Source of the DNA: Halobacterium noricense
Lineage (GTDB): Archaea > Halobacteriota > Halobacteria > Halobacteriales > Halobacteriaceae
Assembly (NCBI RefSeq): GCF_021233435.1
Contig: NZ_CP089468.1
Coordinates: 310,001 to 374,000, forward strand
DNA length: 64,000 nucleotides
Direction of reading: 5' to 3'
In this document: one piece after another, positions 42,156-52,576 of the stretch
Layout of the letters: every line of letters starts with the position of its first letter
Numbering within the stretch: position 1 is the first letter of the stretch
Made by a program: the position numbers and the translations under genes
Notes under the pieces: model-generated
The model's input: the letters and a program-made list of their open reading frames with translations, nothing else
Told to the model about the DNA's origin: nothing
Databases searched by the model: none

Positions 42156-43508
42156 TCAGAGGTCCGTCGGGTCCGACTTCAGGTACTCGCGCAGGACGAC
42201 CGTGGCGTAGCTCCCGGAGGGAAGCGCGAAGTCGAAGGTCAGGGGGTCGCGTTCGACATCAAGGTCCGGGCGGAGCAGGATTGCGCGCCGCGTCCCCGAG
42301 GAGTCGAACTCGCCCGGGAGGTCGAAGTCCCCGGATTCGAGGTCGAGTTCACCGAGGACGGCGCGCTCGATGTCGCCGGGTTCACCCTCGGCGAGTTCGG
42401 TGTCGGTGCCGACGAGCGGCGCGGTGACGAACGCCCGGCCGCGCGCGCAGTGGCGCGCCATCACGTCCACGCGGTCGGCGGTGACGCGCTGCTGGCGGCT
42501 CGAATCTGGGCGGGCGACGCCCTCGGGCGCGTCCGATTCCGCGAACCAGACGACGTCGCCCTCGACGGGCTCGTGGAACGGCAGCCCGCGCTCCATGCGC
42601 TCGGAGAGCATGCGGTTGAACGCGTACGACTGGGCGGCGTGGATGAACAGCCGCTGGAGGTTCGACGGAAACGTCTCGACGGCGTCCCGGAAGCTCCCGC
42701 CGTCCGCCAGTTCGTGCAGCATCGTGCGCTCGTAGCGCAGCCGGTTCGGGAACTCCTCTAAGGCGGCTTCCCAGTCGCGAGTGTCCTCGACGAACCGGCG
42801 GGCGCGCTGGCTGTCCTCCGGCTCGTACTCGCTGGGCGCGCCGAGGTACGCCATCGCCGCGCCCTCCCAGTCGTCGCGGAGGATGGCGAGCCCGACCTCG
42901 TGCGTGATGGGGCGCTTGCTGCCGAAGCGCTGCTGGCCGAAGAAATTGGGGACCGCGGGACGCGCAGCGTCCCGATTCGAGCGAGCGGACGTCGCCCGCG
43001 AGCCCGGTTCGCCGCCGCCGAACGCCGCGAGGTCCGCGGTGACGGCGTCGGCCTGTTCGGGGTCGTCCGGGTCGCGGACGACGACGCGGAACTCGTTGCC
43101 CGCGAGGTCGCCGAACTGGAGGCCGCGGCCCGCGCGGCCCACGACGTCGATGCCCGCGTCCGAAATCTCGGGGACGTCCTCGGGTTCGATGTCGCGGACG
43201 GCGAACAGTTGGGTGGTGACCGCGTGGCGGTCTTTCGTCCCCGCCCACGTCACGCGCTCGCGGCTCATCCCGAGGCGATTGGCGAACTCGCGGGCGAAGT
43301 CGTTGGTGTCCCACGACGTCAGCGTCACGCGCAGGACGAGCCACGGGTAGTCCCCCCGGTCGGCGTCGACGGGCTGCGTGTCGAAGTCCTCGATTTCGGT
43401 GACGCGGAAGTCCGACGGCGACTCACGGAGGCGGCCGCCGGTGCCGTCGCTGTCGCTGGCGTAGTACCACATGCCGACCGCGCGTTCCAATTCGTGAGCG
43501 TCCCGCAT
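42156..43508 (-). CDS. truD: tRNA pseudouridine(13) synthase TruD
   Basis: 450 aa. Conserved TruD pieces: EDFRVTEI-like [26 protein letters not shown] with the catalytic Asp, [14 protein letters not shown], and [13 protein letters not shown]. Isomerises U13 of tRNAs. ATG at 43508 starts [17 protein letters not shown]; the open frame upstream is the pth2 gene's shadow. Pth2 lies two bases upstream. Confidence 0.93.
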   Translation of the reverse strand: MRDAHELERAVGMWYYASDSDGTGGRLRESPSDFRVTEIEDFDTQPVDADRGDYPWLVLRVTLTSWDTNDFAREFANRLGMSRERVTWAGTKDRHAVTTQLFAVRDIEPEDVPEISDAGIDVVGRAGRGLQFGDLAGNEFRVVVRDPDDPEQADAVTADLAAFGGGEPGSRATSARSNRDAARPAVPNFFGQQRFGSKRPITHEVGLAILRDDWEGAAMAYLGAPSEYEPEDSQRARRFVEDTRDWEAALEEFPNRLRYERTMLHELADGGSFRDAVETFPSNLQRLFIHAAQSYAFNRMLSERMERGLPFHEPVEGDVVWFAESDAPEGVARPDSSRQQRVTADRVDVMARHCARGRAFVTAPLVGTDTELAEGEPGDIERAVLGELDLESGDFDLPGEFDSSGTRRAILLRPDLDVERDPLTFDFALPSGSYATVVLREYLKSDPTDL

Positions 43509-43510
43509 TA

Positions 43511-43849
43511 TCAGAACAGCGAGAGGTCGCCGGTGATTTCGTCCACGTCGGCGTCGGCAGCCGGACCGACCGCGACCGCCGTGGGCGTCCCCGGCTCCAA
43601 CTGGGTGCGGCCGGCGTCCTCGATGACCGCGGACGGCAGCCCCTTGGCTTTCGCTTCCTCCGCAATCTGGTAGAGTTCGCGCTCGCCGCTGGCTTTCACG
43701 ACGACCTTCGTCTGGCCCTGCTGTTTCCACTGGCGCTGGGCCCGTTCGTCGGCGTACTCGTAGGCTTTCAGGGAGGCGTGTGCGACCTGCGCCGCGAGCT
43801 TCCCCTTCCCCATCCCGATGTCCGTTCGGGCGGCGATGACCTGCTTCAT
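43511..43849 (-). CDS. pth2: Peptidyl-tRNA hydrolase, Pth2 family
   Basis: 112 aa: [79 protein letters not shown]. The whole protein fits archaeal/eukaryal Pth2, which frees tRNA from stalled peptidyl-tRNA. First gene of a pair with truD. Confidence 0.95.
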   Translation of the reverse strand: MKQVIAARTDIGMGKGKLAAQVAHASLKAYEYADERAQRQWKQQGQTKVVVKASGERELYQIAEEAKAKGLPSAVIEDAGRTQLEPGTPTAVAVGPAADADVDEITGDLSLF

Positions 43850-44011
43850 GCCACGGCGTAGGGGCGGCGCGGGCAAAGTGTTGGCTACTCGCGGCCCGAC
43901 TGACGCCGACAGACATTTGCCGGTTCCGCCGGCAGGCCGGGACATGGCCCCGCACACTCCGCTCTCCAGACCGCGCCGGTACTTCCAGGAACGCGGCTTC
44001 GACCTGCGACC

Positions 44012-44272
44012 GTGCCGTCGATTCTCAACGCCGTGCTCGCGTTCGCGCTCCAATCCGCGTCCCTCGACACCCCCGAGGCGTTCGCCCGGCAGTTCCAGTC
44101 GACAGTCGGTTCGACGGGCCTCCTCCACGGCGCGTTCACGTTCCTCGTCGCCGGCTGGCAGACGTACATCTACACCGAGGGGTTGTACGTCGAATTCGAC
44201 GCCGACGAGGGCAGCGCGCTCGTGGTCGCGGTCGTCGTCGCGTACGGCGGCTGGCTGCTCAGCCTGTTCTGA
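44012..44272 (+). CDS. Small membrane protein, unknown
   Basis: 86 aa from [38 protein letters not shown] and [18 protein letters not shown]. Two to three hydrophobic segments. Between pth2 (divergent) and dcd. No recognised family. Confidence 0.5.
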   Translation: MPSILNAVLAFALQSASLDTPEAFARQFQSTVGSTGLLHGAFTFLVAGWQTYIYTEGLYVEFDADEGSALVVAVVVAYGGWLLSLF

Positions 44273-44305
44273 AACCTTTAGGCGCTCCGGGGTTCACGAC
44301 CCAGT

Positions 44306-44893
44306 ATGATACTCTCCGACCGGGACATCCTCTCGCGGCTGTCCGAGGGCGACCTCGTCGTCGAACCGCTCGACGACGTCGACCTTCAGGTCCAGCCCGC
44401 GAGCGTCGACGTCCGCCTCGGCCGCCGCTTCCTGGAGTTCGAGCGCGCGAACGTCCCCTGCATCCACCCCAACAGAGAAGAGGAAGTCGAGGACTACGTC
44501 ACCGAGACTGTCGTCGAGGACGGCGACGAGTTCATCCTCCACCCCGGCGACTTCGTGCTCGGCACCACGAAAGAGCGCGTGGAGGTACCGCCGGACCTCG
44601 TCGCGCAAGTCGAAGGCCGGTCGTCCTTGGGACGCCTAGCCGTGGTGGTTCATGCCACAGCAGGTTTTATTGACCCTGGTTTCAACGGAAAAATAACGCT
44701 TGAGCTCTCGAACCTCGGGAAGGTCCCGGTTGCGCTCACGCCGGACATGCGCATCAGCCAGCTCGTGTTCACGAAGCTCTCCAGCCGCGCCGAGCGGCCG
44801 TACGGCGAGGAGCGCGGCTCGAAGTACCAGGACCAGGACGGCCCGCAGGCCAGCCGCATCCGCGGCGACCGCGAGTTCGGGGGCGACCAATGA
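44306..44893 (+). CDS. dcd: dCTP deaminase
   Basis: 195 aa trimeric enzyme of the dUTPase fold. [57 protein letters not shown], then [10 protein letters not shown] and DMRISQLVF. Converts dCTP to dUTP for thymidylate synthesis; some archaeal forms also release pyrophosphate. Codons for residues 111-134 (44636-44707) are strikingly AT-ended compared with the rest of the gene. Start of the next gene overlaps its stop (ATGA). Confidence 0.93.
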   Translation: MILSDRDILSRLSEGDLVVEPLDDVDLQVQPASVDVRLGRRFLEFERANVPCIHPNREEEVEDYVTETVVEDGDEFILHPGDFVLGTTKERVEVPPDLVAQVEGRSSLGRLAVVVHATAGFIDPGFNGKITLELSNLGKVPVALTPDMRISQLVFTKLSSRAERPYGEERGSKYQDQDGPQASRIRGDREFGGDQ

Positions 44894-45792
44894 AGTTTCT
44901 GGAGGAAGTCGTCGTCGAGGAGTTTCTGCCGACGTTCCGCTCGCTGCTCGCCGCCGACCTCCGCGAGCGCGGGCTCACCCAGCACGAGGTCGCGGCCCTG
45001 CTCGGCGTCAGCCAGTCCGCGGTCTCGAAGTACGCCCACGGCGAGGTCACGGTCAACGGTGAGGTCGCCGACGACGAGCGCGTCCGCGAGACCGTCGAGC
45101 GCATCGGCGAGGGGCTCGCGAGCGGCGACGTGTCTCAGGTGCAGGCGCTCGTGGAGGCGGAAGTGCTGATTCGGCGGCTGTCCGCGCGCGGCGACGTTAT
45201 CGCGGCCCTCCACGAGGAGGCGATGCCGGAGCTCGCGGAGTACGAGGGGGACTTTCGGGTCCACGACCCCGAGAGCGAGGTGCGCGTCCGCGAGCGCGTG
45301 CTCTCCTCGCTGCGCCGCGGCGTCCGCATCCTCGAACACGCCAGCGGGTTCGCGACGCTCATCCCCGCGGTCGGCTCGAACCTCGTGGAGTGCACGCCCG
45401 ACGCCGACGGCGTCGAGGACGTGGCGGGCGTCCCCGGCCGGATTCTGGACGTGATGGGGCGCACGGAGATTCCCGCCGACCCCGAGTTCGGCGTCAGCGT
45501 CCACGTCGCGTCCATCCTGCTCGCCGCGCGCGACGCGGGCAGCGACGCTCGCGCGTGCCTGAACGTCCACTACGACCCCGCCATTATCGACGAACTGGAA
45601 TCCCTCGGCTACGAGACGGTCGAGTTCGACCCGGAAGGCGAGGCCTCCTCGGAGGCGCTCCGGCCCGTGGTCGCGGACCACCCGGAGGCGGACGTGCTCT
45701 ACCAGACCGGCGGCTTCGGCGTCGAACCAATCGTCTACGTGCTCGCGGACAGCGCGCCGGCGGCCGCCGAGATGGCGCGCGAACTACTGTAA
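44890..45792 (+). CDS. thiR: ThiR-like regulator (HTH plus ThiN domain)
   Basis: 300 aa. Residues 20-60 are a Cro/C1-type HTH ([25 protein letters not shown]). Residues 110-300 are a ThiN (thiamine-phosphate synthase-like) domain with [38 protein letters not shown] and [19 protein letters not shown]. This fusion is the archaeal thiamine-pathway repressor ThiR, which senses thiamine phosphate. Overlaps dcd by four bases. Confidence 0.8.
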   Translation: MKFLEEVVVEEFLPTFRSLLAADLRERGLTQHEVAALLGVSQSAVSKYAHGEVTVNGEVADDERVRETVERIGEGLASGDVSQVQALVEAEVLIRRLSARGDVIAALHEEAMPELAEYEGDFRVHDPESEVRVRERVLSSLRRGVRILEHASGFATLIPAVGSNLVECTPDADGVEDVAGVPGRILDVMGRTEIPADPEFGVSVHVASILLAARDAGSDARACLNVHYDPAIIDELESLGYETVEFDPEGEASSEALRPVVADHPEADVLYQTGGFGVEPIVYVLADSAPAAAEMARELL

Positions 45793-46548
45793 GGGAGCGG
45801 TCGCCAATCCTACGGGGCCGCCGTCGAGTCGCGCTCGGACGCCCTCGCCGGCGCGGTCGAAGACTGGTTCTGCGTCGGGTTGCACCGCGAGCACGGCGAC
45901 CGCTGCGGGGAGCGTGACGGCGGCATCGACGACCCGGACCGTTGGGTCGAACCGCCAGCCGTGGGTCGTCTCCGCGAGCGCGTCCACGAGGTCCGCGCCG
46001 GCGACCGTCGCCAGCGCGTCGCCCACACTGGCCGCGTTCGCGGCGAAGTCCGCCCGGCGCGCCGCGTCCGCGAGCACGACCGCCCGCTCGCTGGCTGTGA
46101 GTTCCTCGTCGAGCGTGCGCGCCGTGCACCGCAGCAGGACGACGCAGAGGTCGTCGGGGTCGGTGGTGGCTTCCGCGGCGGCGAAGTACGCGTCCAGAAT
46201 CGTGCGCTCGGCGTCGCGGTGGCCGGCCGCGCTCAACGCTTCGAACACCGCGCCGGTGACGTCGTGGCAGGCGTCCGGCAGGGAGGGCGCGTCCGCTGGC
46301 GGCACGGGCTCGGTTCGCTCGTGGACGACGAGGTCGTAGTGGGGCGCTCGCGGGTCGTAGCGCTCCAGCGTCCGGCGGTACTCGCTCGCCAGCTCGACGG
46401 CGTCGGCGGCCGTCTCGCGGTCCGCGAACCGCAGGCCGCCGACCGGGAACGGGCGTTCGCCGGTCCGCGCGCAGGCGACGTAGAAGCGGCCGTCCTCGCT
46501 GGCGAGGCTATCGAGCCGCTCGCGCATCGTCCGGAGGTCGTCGCCCAT
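45784..46548 (-). CDS. Conserved haloarchaeal protein, possibly iron-regulated
   Basis: 254 aa acidic, helical protein (MGDDLRTMRERLDSLASED, FYVACARTGERPFPVGGLRF). No known domain. ATG at 46548 is preferred to an upstream GTG-type extension. Its promoter region carries a DtxR-type iron box (46598-46611). Overlaps the convergent thiR end by nine bases. Confidence 0.65.
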   Translation of the reverse strand: MGDDLRTMRERLDSLASEDGRFYVACARTGERPFPVGGLRFADRETAADAVELASEYRRTLERYDPRAPHYDLVVHERTEPVPPADAPSLPDACHDVTGAVFEALSAAGHRDAERTILDAYFAAAEATTDPDDLCVVLLRCTARTLDEELTASERAVVLADAARRADFAANAASVGDALATVAGADLVDALAETTHGWRFDPTVRVVDAAVTLPAAVAVLAVQPDAEPVFDRAGEGVRARLDGGPVGLATAPLQ

Positions 46549-46597
46549 CACGCTCCCCTCCCAGCGTCGTCTGGAGCCAGTCGCTCGCACATGAATT

Positions 46598-46611
46598 TTA
46601 GGCTAACCTAA
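46598..46611. promoter_or_regulatory. DtxR/Idr-type iron box
   Basis: TTAGGCTAACCTAA, matching the half-site arrangement TTAGG/CCTAA of DtxR-family metal repressors. Located 50 bases upstream of the minus-strand start at 46548; the other flank is the 3' end of a minus-strand gene, so the 45784-46548 gene is the only promoter served. Confidence 0.6.
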
Positions 46612-46644
46612 AGAATGAAAAAGCTATCGGGACCGACCACGTGC

Positions 46645-47388
46645 TCAGTCGAGGTCCCCCTCCCGAATCCGCCGTTCCGCCGCCTCCAGCGCCACCTCGC
46701 GGTCGAACTCCGCGACGATTTCCTCCAGTTCCTCGCGGGAAGCGTCGCGGAGCGCGCGGGCGTGCTCGGTAATCGACGGGAGCGCGCGGATGATGTTGTC
46801 CACGATGGGGACAGCGGCGCTCTGCGCGGACCGCGACATCGGGTTCAGGTCGACGACGAGTTCGGTCTTGCCCATCGCCGCCAGCGCCTCCGCGCGGTCG
46901 CCGTCCTCCAGAGGAACGAGCACCACGTCGGCGTCGTAGATGCCGTCACGGTCCACCTTCGCGCGCTCGTGTTCGAGCCCGGGAATCCGGGCGTCCGCAT
47001 GCAGCCCTTTCACGTCCTGTGCGCCGTGCTCGCGGAGGTGCTCGGCGATGGTCTCCATCCGTTCGGCCGTGCGGTTGAAGAGGTTCACCTCGACGTCGGC
47101 ACCGACGACCTCCGCGAGCGCGACGACCTCACCCGGCACGAGCGCCGCGACGTTCCCGTTCACCGACAGGACCGGATGTTCGGCGAGCAGGAGGTACGCG
47201 GCCGCGGCGCGCTCGGCGTCGTTCGCGGACGGAATCGTCTCCTCGCCGAGCAAGTAGTCGAACGCCTCCCCGCGGCCCTGCGCAACCAACCCCTGCTTCG
47301 ACGTGATGCCTTTCTCGACCCCCGCCTCGATGCGGTGACGTGTCACCAGCGAGTCGTGGCGCGGGTGGTCGGCGGGAATCTCGGCCAT
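46645..47388 (-). CDS. 4-phosphopantoate--beta-alanine ligase (archaeal PPS)
   Basis: 247 aa. MAEIPADHPRHDSLVTRHRIEAGV, GLVAQGRGEAFDYLLGEET, HPVLSVNGNVAALVPGEVV and VVDLNPMSRSAQSAAVPIVDNI match the archaeal phosphopantothenate synthetase family (former DUF137). Joins phosphopantoate with beta-alanine in CoA synthesis. Follows the pantoate kinase gene by 65 bases on the same strand; both steps of the archaeal route are here. Confidence 0.92.
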   Translation of the reverse strand: MAEIPADHPRHDSLVTRHRIEAGVEKGITSKQGLVAQGRGEAFDYLLGEETIPSANDAERAAAAYLLLAEHPVLSVNGNVAALVPGEVVALAEVVGADVEVNLFNRTAERMETIAEHLREHGAQDVKGLHADARIPGLEHERAKVDRDGIYDADVVLVPLEDGDRAEALAAMGKTELVVDLNPMSRSAQSAAVPIVDNIIRALPSITEHARALRDASREELEEIVAEFDREVALEAAERRIREGDLD

Positions 47389-47453
47389 ACTGTCTCTGGC
47401 GCCCCGTCGCGCAAAAATCGTCCGCTTGCGGGTCGCTGTTGCTGCTCGTTAAC

Positions 47454-48290
47454 TCAGATATCGAGCGTCGCGCCCGCCGGATGCACGCGACACACCTCGG
47501 GGTCGTAGCCGGCGTCGGACAACCCCGTCCCGAGCGCGAACACCGTCCGCCCGAGCATCGCCATCGCGGCCTCGCCGCCCGCGTCCGCGACGGCGTCGAC
47601 GGCCGCTTCGACCTCCCCGTCGAGCAAGCCCGCGTCCCGGGAGAACTCCCGCGAGAGCGCCATGAACCGCGGGAGCGTCGGGTGCTCGCGGAGGGACGCG
47701 AGCGCGTCTTCGCCCGCTTCCGATAGCGTCGCTGTGTCGCCGCCGATGACCTCGCTCGTCGAGAGCCCGCCGAAGGAGACGTACTCGACGCGGCCCGCGT
47801 CCGGCACGCCGTCGAGGCGACCGTAGGCGGGCGCGCCGGGTTCCACGCGAATCGGGACGCCGCCACGGGCTTGCGCCACTACGTCGCCCAGCCCGGTTCC
47901 AGCTTCGACCTCCGCGGCGTGCGCGACCGTCACGAGGTCGTTTTCGGATAGCCCCGCGTCGAATGCACTATTCGCGGCAAGCGCCGCGCCCAGCGCCATC
48001 GCGCCGGAGACGCCGAACCCCGCGCCCAGCGGCAGCGATGTCTCCGCGGACACCGTCGCCGTCGCGCCGAGTGTGTCCAGCACGCGCGTCACGCTCTCGA
48101 CGGCAACCTCCCGGCCGTTCAAGCGCACCCGCGTCTCGTCGCCGGGTTCGACGCGCGTCGTCACGCCCTCCGAGAGCGTGATGCCCGCACCGCGGGACCC
48201 CGTGCGCTCGGGGCTCCCGGTGCGCTCCACGCTGAAGAACCCCGTCACGTGGCCGGGCGCGAACGCCGTCGCCGCGTCGCCGTCGCTCAT
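47454..48290 (-). CDS. Pantoate kinase (GHMP family)
   Basis: 278 aa. AFAPGHVTGFFSVER at the start, ATP loop SLPLGAGFGVSGAMALGAAL, and LSENDLVTVAHAAEVEAGTGLGDVVAQARGG are the archaeal pantoate kinase pattern. Makes 4-phosphopantoate. ATG at 48290 (MSDGDAATAFAPGH). Divergent from the toxin-antitoxin pair. Confidence 0.92.
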   Translation of the reverse strand: MSDGDAATAFAPGHVTGFFSVERTGSPERTGSRGAGITLSEGVTTRVEPGDETRVRLNGREVAVESVTRVLDTLGATATVSAETSLPLGAGFGVSGAMALGAALAANSAFDAGLSENDLVTVAHAAEVEAGTGLGDVVAQARGGVPIRVEPGAPAYGRLDGVPDAGRVEYVSFGGLSTSEVIGGDTATLSEAGEDALASLREHPTLPRFMALSREFSRDAGLLDGEVEAAVDAVADAGGEAAMAMLGRTVFALGTGLSDAGYDPEVCRVHPAGATLDI

Positions 48291-48379
48291 CCTCTCGGAG
48301 TCGGGGGTCGCGCGGATTAAGTGTTGCACTCTCGGCACGCGAACGTTCAAGTGTGTTTACGTCTAAGTACGACGTATAC

Positions 48380-48682
48380 ATGCCTTCGATTAGCGCCCGC
48401 ATCCCCGACGACGAGGAAGAGTCCCTCGCGGAGGTCGCCGACCTGCTCGGCGAGGACAAGAGCGCCACCATCCGGAAGGCGCTCTCGGAGGGCCTCCACG
48501 ACCTCCGCGTGCGCGTCGCCGTCGAGCGCTACCAGTCCGGCGACGTCTCCGTCAACGAGGCCGCCCGCATCGCGGACGTCAGCCTCGGCGAGTGGCTGGA
48601 AATCGCGCGCGAACACAACCTCACCACCCAACTCTCGCCCGACGACCTCGAATCGGACGCCGACGCCGCGCTCGACGTATGA
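48380..48682 (+). CDS. UPF0175 family antitoxin
   Basis: 100 aa. MPSISARIPDDEEESLAEV (ribbon-helix-like start), RVAVERYQSGDVSVNEAARIADVSLGEWLEIAREHN (UPF0175 HTH segment), and an acidic tail. Such proteins are predicted DNA-binding antitoxins. A palindromic TACGACGTA (48368-48376) lies just upstream, a likely autoregulatory site. Stop overlaps the PIN toxin start (ATGA). Confidence 0.8.
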   Translation: MPSISARIPDDEEESLAEVADLLGEDKSATIRKALSEGLHDLRVRVAVERYQSGDVSVNEAARIADVSLGEWLEIAREHNLTTQLSPDDLESDADAALDV

Positions 48683-49197
48683 GCGACGTCGTGCTCGTCG
48701 ACGCGACCGCGCTCATCGCGCTCGGGAGTGTCGGCCGCGTCGACCTCCTGGCGAACCTGGATGGCGACGTTTTGGTTCCGGAGACCGTCGTCGACGAGGT
48801 GACGACCGAGCCAGCGAGGACGAACGTCTCGACGTTCCTCGATTCCCAGCAGGTCACCGACAGTGTCTCCGACGAGTTCACCGCGGACGCGCAGCGCCTG
48901 CTCGGTGACGAGCGCGTTCACGGTGACGTCGAACTCGTCGCTGGCGTGCGCTCCCACCACGCCGACGACCGTTCTGTCGCCGTCGTCTCCGACGACCGAC
49001 GAGTACGTACTGTCGCGGAGGGACTCGGCGCGACGGTCACCGGAACTGTCGGCGTCGTCGTTCGTGCGGTTCACGAGGGGATGGACCCCGAGGACGCGAA
49101 AGATCTGGTCCGAGAAATCGACAGCCACGGCTTGCACATGACCGGGGAACTCCGCGAAAAAGCGTTCGAGTTAATCGACGACGCGGCCGGCGATTAG
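48679..49197 (+). CDS. PIN-domain (DUF3368-like) toxin
   Basis: 172 aa. VVLVDATALIALGSVGRVDLL carries the first PIN acidic residue, VPETVVDEVTT the second, and SVAVVSDDRRVRTVAEGLG the C-terminal Asp pair, followed by GTVGVVVRAVHEGM. Likely an RNase restrained by the UPF0175 partner whose gene overlaps it. Cytoplasmic. Targets unknown. Confidence 0.85.
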   Translation: MSDVVLVDATALIALGSVGRVDLLANLDGDVLVPETVVDEVTTEPARTNVSTFLDSQQVTDSVSDEFTADAQRLLGDERVHGDVELVAGVRSHHADDRSVAVVSDDRRVRTVAEGLGATVTGTVGVVVRAVHEGMDPEDAKDLVREIDSHGLHMTGELREKAFELIDDAAGD

Positions 49198-49239
49198 GGC
49201 TCAGACGTTGCCGGTCCTGCGAGACGCTTCCTGTCCCGC

Positions 49240-50544
49240 CTATGGCGACAGGCGCTGTCTGTCTCGCGGGAAGAGGACGGCCTCCCGGATGTTGTCGAGG
49301 TCGAGCATCGTCATGACGAGGCGCTCGACGCCGTACGCCCACCCGGCGTGGGGCGGCATGCCGTACTTGAACATCTTCGTGTAGTACTCGAACTGGTCGG
49401 GGTCCAGGCCCTGCTGCTTGAAGCCCTCGACGAGCGCGTCGTAGCGGTGCTCGCGCTGGCCGCCCGAAACCAGTTCCATGCGCGGGTGCATCAGGTCGAA
49501 CCCCTTCGAGAGTTCGGGGTCGTCGTCGTCGTCCTGGATGTAGAACGGCTTGATCTCGCTGGGCCAGTCGGTGACGAAGTAGTGCCCGCCGACGTCGACG
49601 CCGAGCGCCTTTTCGCCCTCCGTGGGGAGGTCGTCGCCCCAGACGAGCTGTTCGTCGAGTTCGCCGGTGGCGTTGATGCGCTCGATGGCTTCCTCGTAGG
49701 TGAGCCGCGGGAAGTCCCCAGAGGGTGCCTCGAACTCCTCGGCGAGGCCGAGCGCTTCGAGTTCCTCCTGGCAGTTCTCCTCGACTGCCGAGTAGGCCGC
49801 CTGTAGCGTCCCCTCGCAGATGTCCATCGCCTCCTCGTGGTCGATGAACGCGGACTCGAAGTCGATCATCGTCGCCTCGTTGAGGTGGCGCGGGGTGTTG
49901 TGCTCTTCCGCGCGGAAGATGGGGCCGACCTCGAAGACGCGTTCGAGCCCGGAGCCCACCATCAGCTGCTTGAACAGCTGCGGGCTCTGGTTCATGAACG
50001 CCTCCTCGCCGAAGTACGTCACGGGGAACAGCTCCGTGCCGCCCTCCGTGCCGGTGGCGACGATTTTCGGCGTGTTGATCTCCGTCGAGCCGACGCTCCG
50101 GAAGTACTCCCGGACCGCGCGCAGCACTTCCGCGCGAATCTCGAAGATGGCCTTCGTCTCGGGCTTGCGGGCGTCCAGCGTCCGGTTGTCCAGCCGCGTC
50201 GAGAGGTCGGCGTCGACCTTCCCGGAGGGGTCCAGCGGGAGCTGGGGGTCGGCTTCCGCCATCACTTCGATGGAGTCGGGCGTGATTTCGACGCCCGTCG
50301 GCGCGCGTTCTTCCTCCTCGACGTCGCCGGTGACCTGGACGACGGACTCGCGCTGGACGTCGATGCCCGTCTCCACGAGCTCGTCGTCCATCTCGTCCTT
50401 CTCGAATTTGACCTGAATCTTGCCGGTCTTGTCGCGGAGGATGAGGAACGCGATGCCGCCGAGGTCGCGGACTTCGTGCACCCAGCCCGCGACCGTCGCG
50501 TGGTCGCCGGGTTCGGCGTCCGCTGTGAACGTTCGGTCCTTCAT
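49240..50544 (-). CDS. aspS: Aspartate--tRNA ligase
   Basis: 434 aa, archaeal/eukaryal-type class II synthetase without the bacterial GAD insertion. N-terminal OB domain ([26 protein letters not shown]), motif 2 [21 protein letters not shown], motif 3 [18 protein letters not shown]. Charges tRNA-Asp and perhaps tRNA-Asn; whether it is discriminating cannot be judged by eye. ATG at 50544. Confidence 0.95.
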   Translation of the reverse strand: MKDRTFTADAEPGDHATVAGWVHEVRDLGGIAFLILRDKTGKIQVKFEKDEMDDELVETGIDVQRESVVQVTGDVEEEERAPTGVEITPDSIEVMAEADPQLPLDPSGKVDADLSTRLDNRTLDARKPETKAIFEIRAEVLRAVREYFRSVGSTEINTPKIVATGTEGGTELFPVTYFGEEAFMNQSPQLFKQLMVGSGLERVFEVGPIFRAEEHNTPRHLNEATMIDFESAFIDHEEAMDICEGTLQAAYSAVEENCQEELEALGLAEEFEAPSGDFPRLTYEEAIERINATGELDEQLVWGDDLPTEGEKALGVDVGGHYFVTDWPSEIKPFYIQDDDDDPELSKGFDLMHPRMELVSGGQREHRYDALVEGFKQQGLDPDQFEYYTKMFKYGMPPHAGWAYGVERLVMTMLDLDNIREAVLFPRDRQRLSP

Positions 50545-50626
50545 ACCACCCGATTCACGTGGACCGGCCTTAAACGCCGTCATTTCCGGCGTGGCCGAAC
50601 CCGGCCGCGTCGGGGGACGAGCGTCG

Positions 50627-51331
50627 TTACTCGTGGGCGTCGTTGACGCCGCGAACCGTCTCCGTGACGGCGTCCACGCCCTCGTCGTGGAGTAGGTCGC
50701 CGACGACGATGGTGTCCGCGCGCTCGCCCATCTCGTAGGCGGCGTCGTAGCCGCGGATGCCGCCGCCGTAGAATAGCGTCGCGTCGTCGAGCGCGTCGCG
50801 GGCAGCACCGACGGCGTCGGGGTCGCCGAGCATGCCGGAGTACTCGACGTAGACGATGTCCTGGCCGAGCATGCGTTCGGCGACCTCCGCGTACGCGGCC
50901 ACCTCGTCGGCGTCGAGGTCGCAGTCGGCGTCCGTGTACTCGGCAACGCTCGCCTCGTCGTTCAACACGATGTATGCCTCGGTAGCGGTGCGCTCCCAGT
51001 CGAGGTCGCCGATGCGGACCCACTCCTTGTGCGCGCCCGTAATCCAGAACGGGTCGCCGGCGTTCAACACGACCGGCACGAGGTAGCCGTCGAGGGCGTC
51101 GTCCTCGACGACGACTGCGGGGTTCGACGGCTCCTGATAGAGCGGTACGTCGTGTTTCCGGCAGGCGTCGATGACCCGCCGCATCTTCTCGGTCGTCACG
51201 TCCATCGTGCCGCCGATTTCGATGGCGTCGGTGCCCGTCCGGCAGACGTCGTCGAACGTGTCGCCGTCGGCCAGCGACTTGTCCGGGTCCACCTTGAGCA
51301 CGTGGTCCCAGTCGTCCCACGGGGTAGTCAT
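50627..51331 (-). CDS. Geranylgeranylglyceryl phosphate synthase
   Basis: 234 aa TIM barrel. [61 protein letters not shown] and [29 protein letters not shown] (phosphate loop) match GGGPS/PcrB group I. Makes the first ether bond of archaeal lipids from G1P and GGPP. Confidence 0.93.
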   Translation of the reverse strand: MTTPWDDWDHVLKVDPDKSLADGDTFDDVCRTGTDAIEIGGTMDVTTEKMRRVIDACRKHDVPLYQEPSNPAVVVEDDALDGYLVPVVLNAGDPFWITGAHKEWVRIGDLDWERTATEAYIVLNDEASVAEYTDADCDLDADEVAAYAEVAERMLGQDIVYVEYSGMLGDPDAVGAARDALDDATLFYGGGIRGYDAAYEMGERADTIVVGDLLHDEGVDAVTETVRGVNDAHE

Positions 51332-51434
51332 GTGCCCCCATTAAAATGGCCGGGGCAAAACCCCTTCGATGCGGGTGGACTGCCGGCAGCGGCGCTGCTG
51401 GAGAGGCTGAGAACGGAACCCGAGGCGAGACGGC

Positions 51435-52397
51435 CTAGCTGTGGATGCCCATCGCCTCGATCTGCTCCTGGTAGCGGTTCCGGATGGTGACTTCCGTCAC
51501 CTGCGCGACGTCCGCGACCTCGCGCTGGGTCTTCTTCTCGTTGCAGAGCAGGGACGCGGCGTAGATTGCGGCCGCCGCGTAGCCGGTCGGGGACTTGCCC
51601 GAGAGCAGTCCCTTCTCGGCAGTCGTCTCGATGATTTCGTTGGCTTTCGCCTGGACTTCCTCGGAGAGTTCGAGTTCCGAGCAGAACCGGGGCACGTACT
51701 TCTTCGGGTCCACGGGCTTCATCTCCAGCCCGAGCTCCTGGGAGATGTAGCGGTACGTGCGACCGATTTCCTTGCGCTCGACCCGGGACACCTCCGAAAT
51801 CTCTTCGAGACTCCGGGGGATGCCTTCCTTCCGACAGGCCGCGTACAGCGCGCTCGTCGCGACGCCCTCGATGGAGCGGCCGCGGATGAGGTCCTCCTTG
51901 AGCGCGCGGCGGTAGATGACCGACGCGACCTCGCGCACCGAGCGCGGCACGCCGAGCGCGGAGGCCATGCGGTCGATTTCCGACAGCGCGAACTGGAGGT
52001 TGCGCTCGCCTGCGTCCTTCGTGCGGATGCGCTCCTGCCACTTCCGCAGGCGGTGCATCTGCGAGCGCTTCTTCGACGAGATGGAACGCCCGTAGGCGTC
52101 CTTGTCCTTCCAGTCGATGGTCGTGGTCAGCCCCTTGTCGTGCATCGTCTGCGTGGTGGGGGCACCGACCCGCGACTTCTCCTGTCGTTCCTGGTGGTTG
52201 AACGCGCGCCATTCCGGACCGGGGTCGATCTGCTCCTCCTCGACGACCAGACCACAGTCGTTGCAGACCAGCTCCGCGCGGTCCGAGCTCTTCACGAGGT
52301 TGTCAGAGCCGCACTCCGGGCACTCCCGTACGCCCTCCTCGGACTCCTCCTGCTCTGTCGCCGTTTCTCGCTCCCGCTGGCGAGTGGACCGTGTCAT
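51435..52397 (-). CDS. tfb: Transcription initiation factor TFB
   Basis: 320 aa. Zinc ribbon Cys26/29 and Cys45/48, B-finger region [27 protein letters not shown], then two cyclin repeats (about 115-215 and 220-310), ending [14 protein letters not shown]. Recruits RNA polymerase to TBP-bound promoters. Haloarchaea carry several paralogues; which one this is cannot be told here. Own promoter: TTTAAATCC on the plus strand at 52427-52435. Confidence 0.95.
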   Translation of the reverse strand: MTRSTRQRERETATEQEESEEGVRECPECGSDNLVKSSDRAELVCNDCGLVVEEEQIDPGPEWRAFNHQERQEKSRVGAPTTQTMHDKGLTTTIDWKDKDAYGRSISSKKRSQMHRLRKWQERIRTKDAGERNLQFALSEIDRMASALGVPRSVREVASVIYRRALKEDLIRGRSIEGVATSALYAACRKEGIPRSLEEISEVSRVERKEIGRTYRYISQELGLEMKPVDPKKYVPRFCSELELSEEVQAKANEIIETTAEKGLLSGKSPTGYAAAAIYAASLLCNEKKTQREVADVAQVTEVTIRNRYQEQIEAMGIHS

Positions 52398-52426
52398 CGC
52401 ATTTTTATATTAGCGTTTCGCAAACG

Positions 52427-52435
52427 TTTAAATCC
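52427..52435 (-). promoter_or_regulatory. TATA box of tfb
   Basis: GGATTTAAA on the minus strand, 34 bases before the tfb ATG, preceded by purine-rich BRE-like sequence. A second AT-rich run (52401-52411) lies closer but too near to the ATG. Confidence 0.5.
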
Positions 52436-52576
52436 GTTGGCGGTTTGGAACCTCTCACAGGCGACACAAGTGTGACGAGTAACACCGTGAAACCCACGGT
52501 AACGCCGCCGAGACCCTCCCGAACGTGCGTTCCGGGATAGTAACCCATATACGGGAGGCGGGGTGACTTCGCCTTA

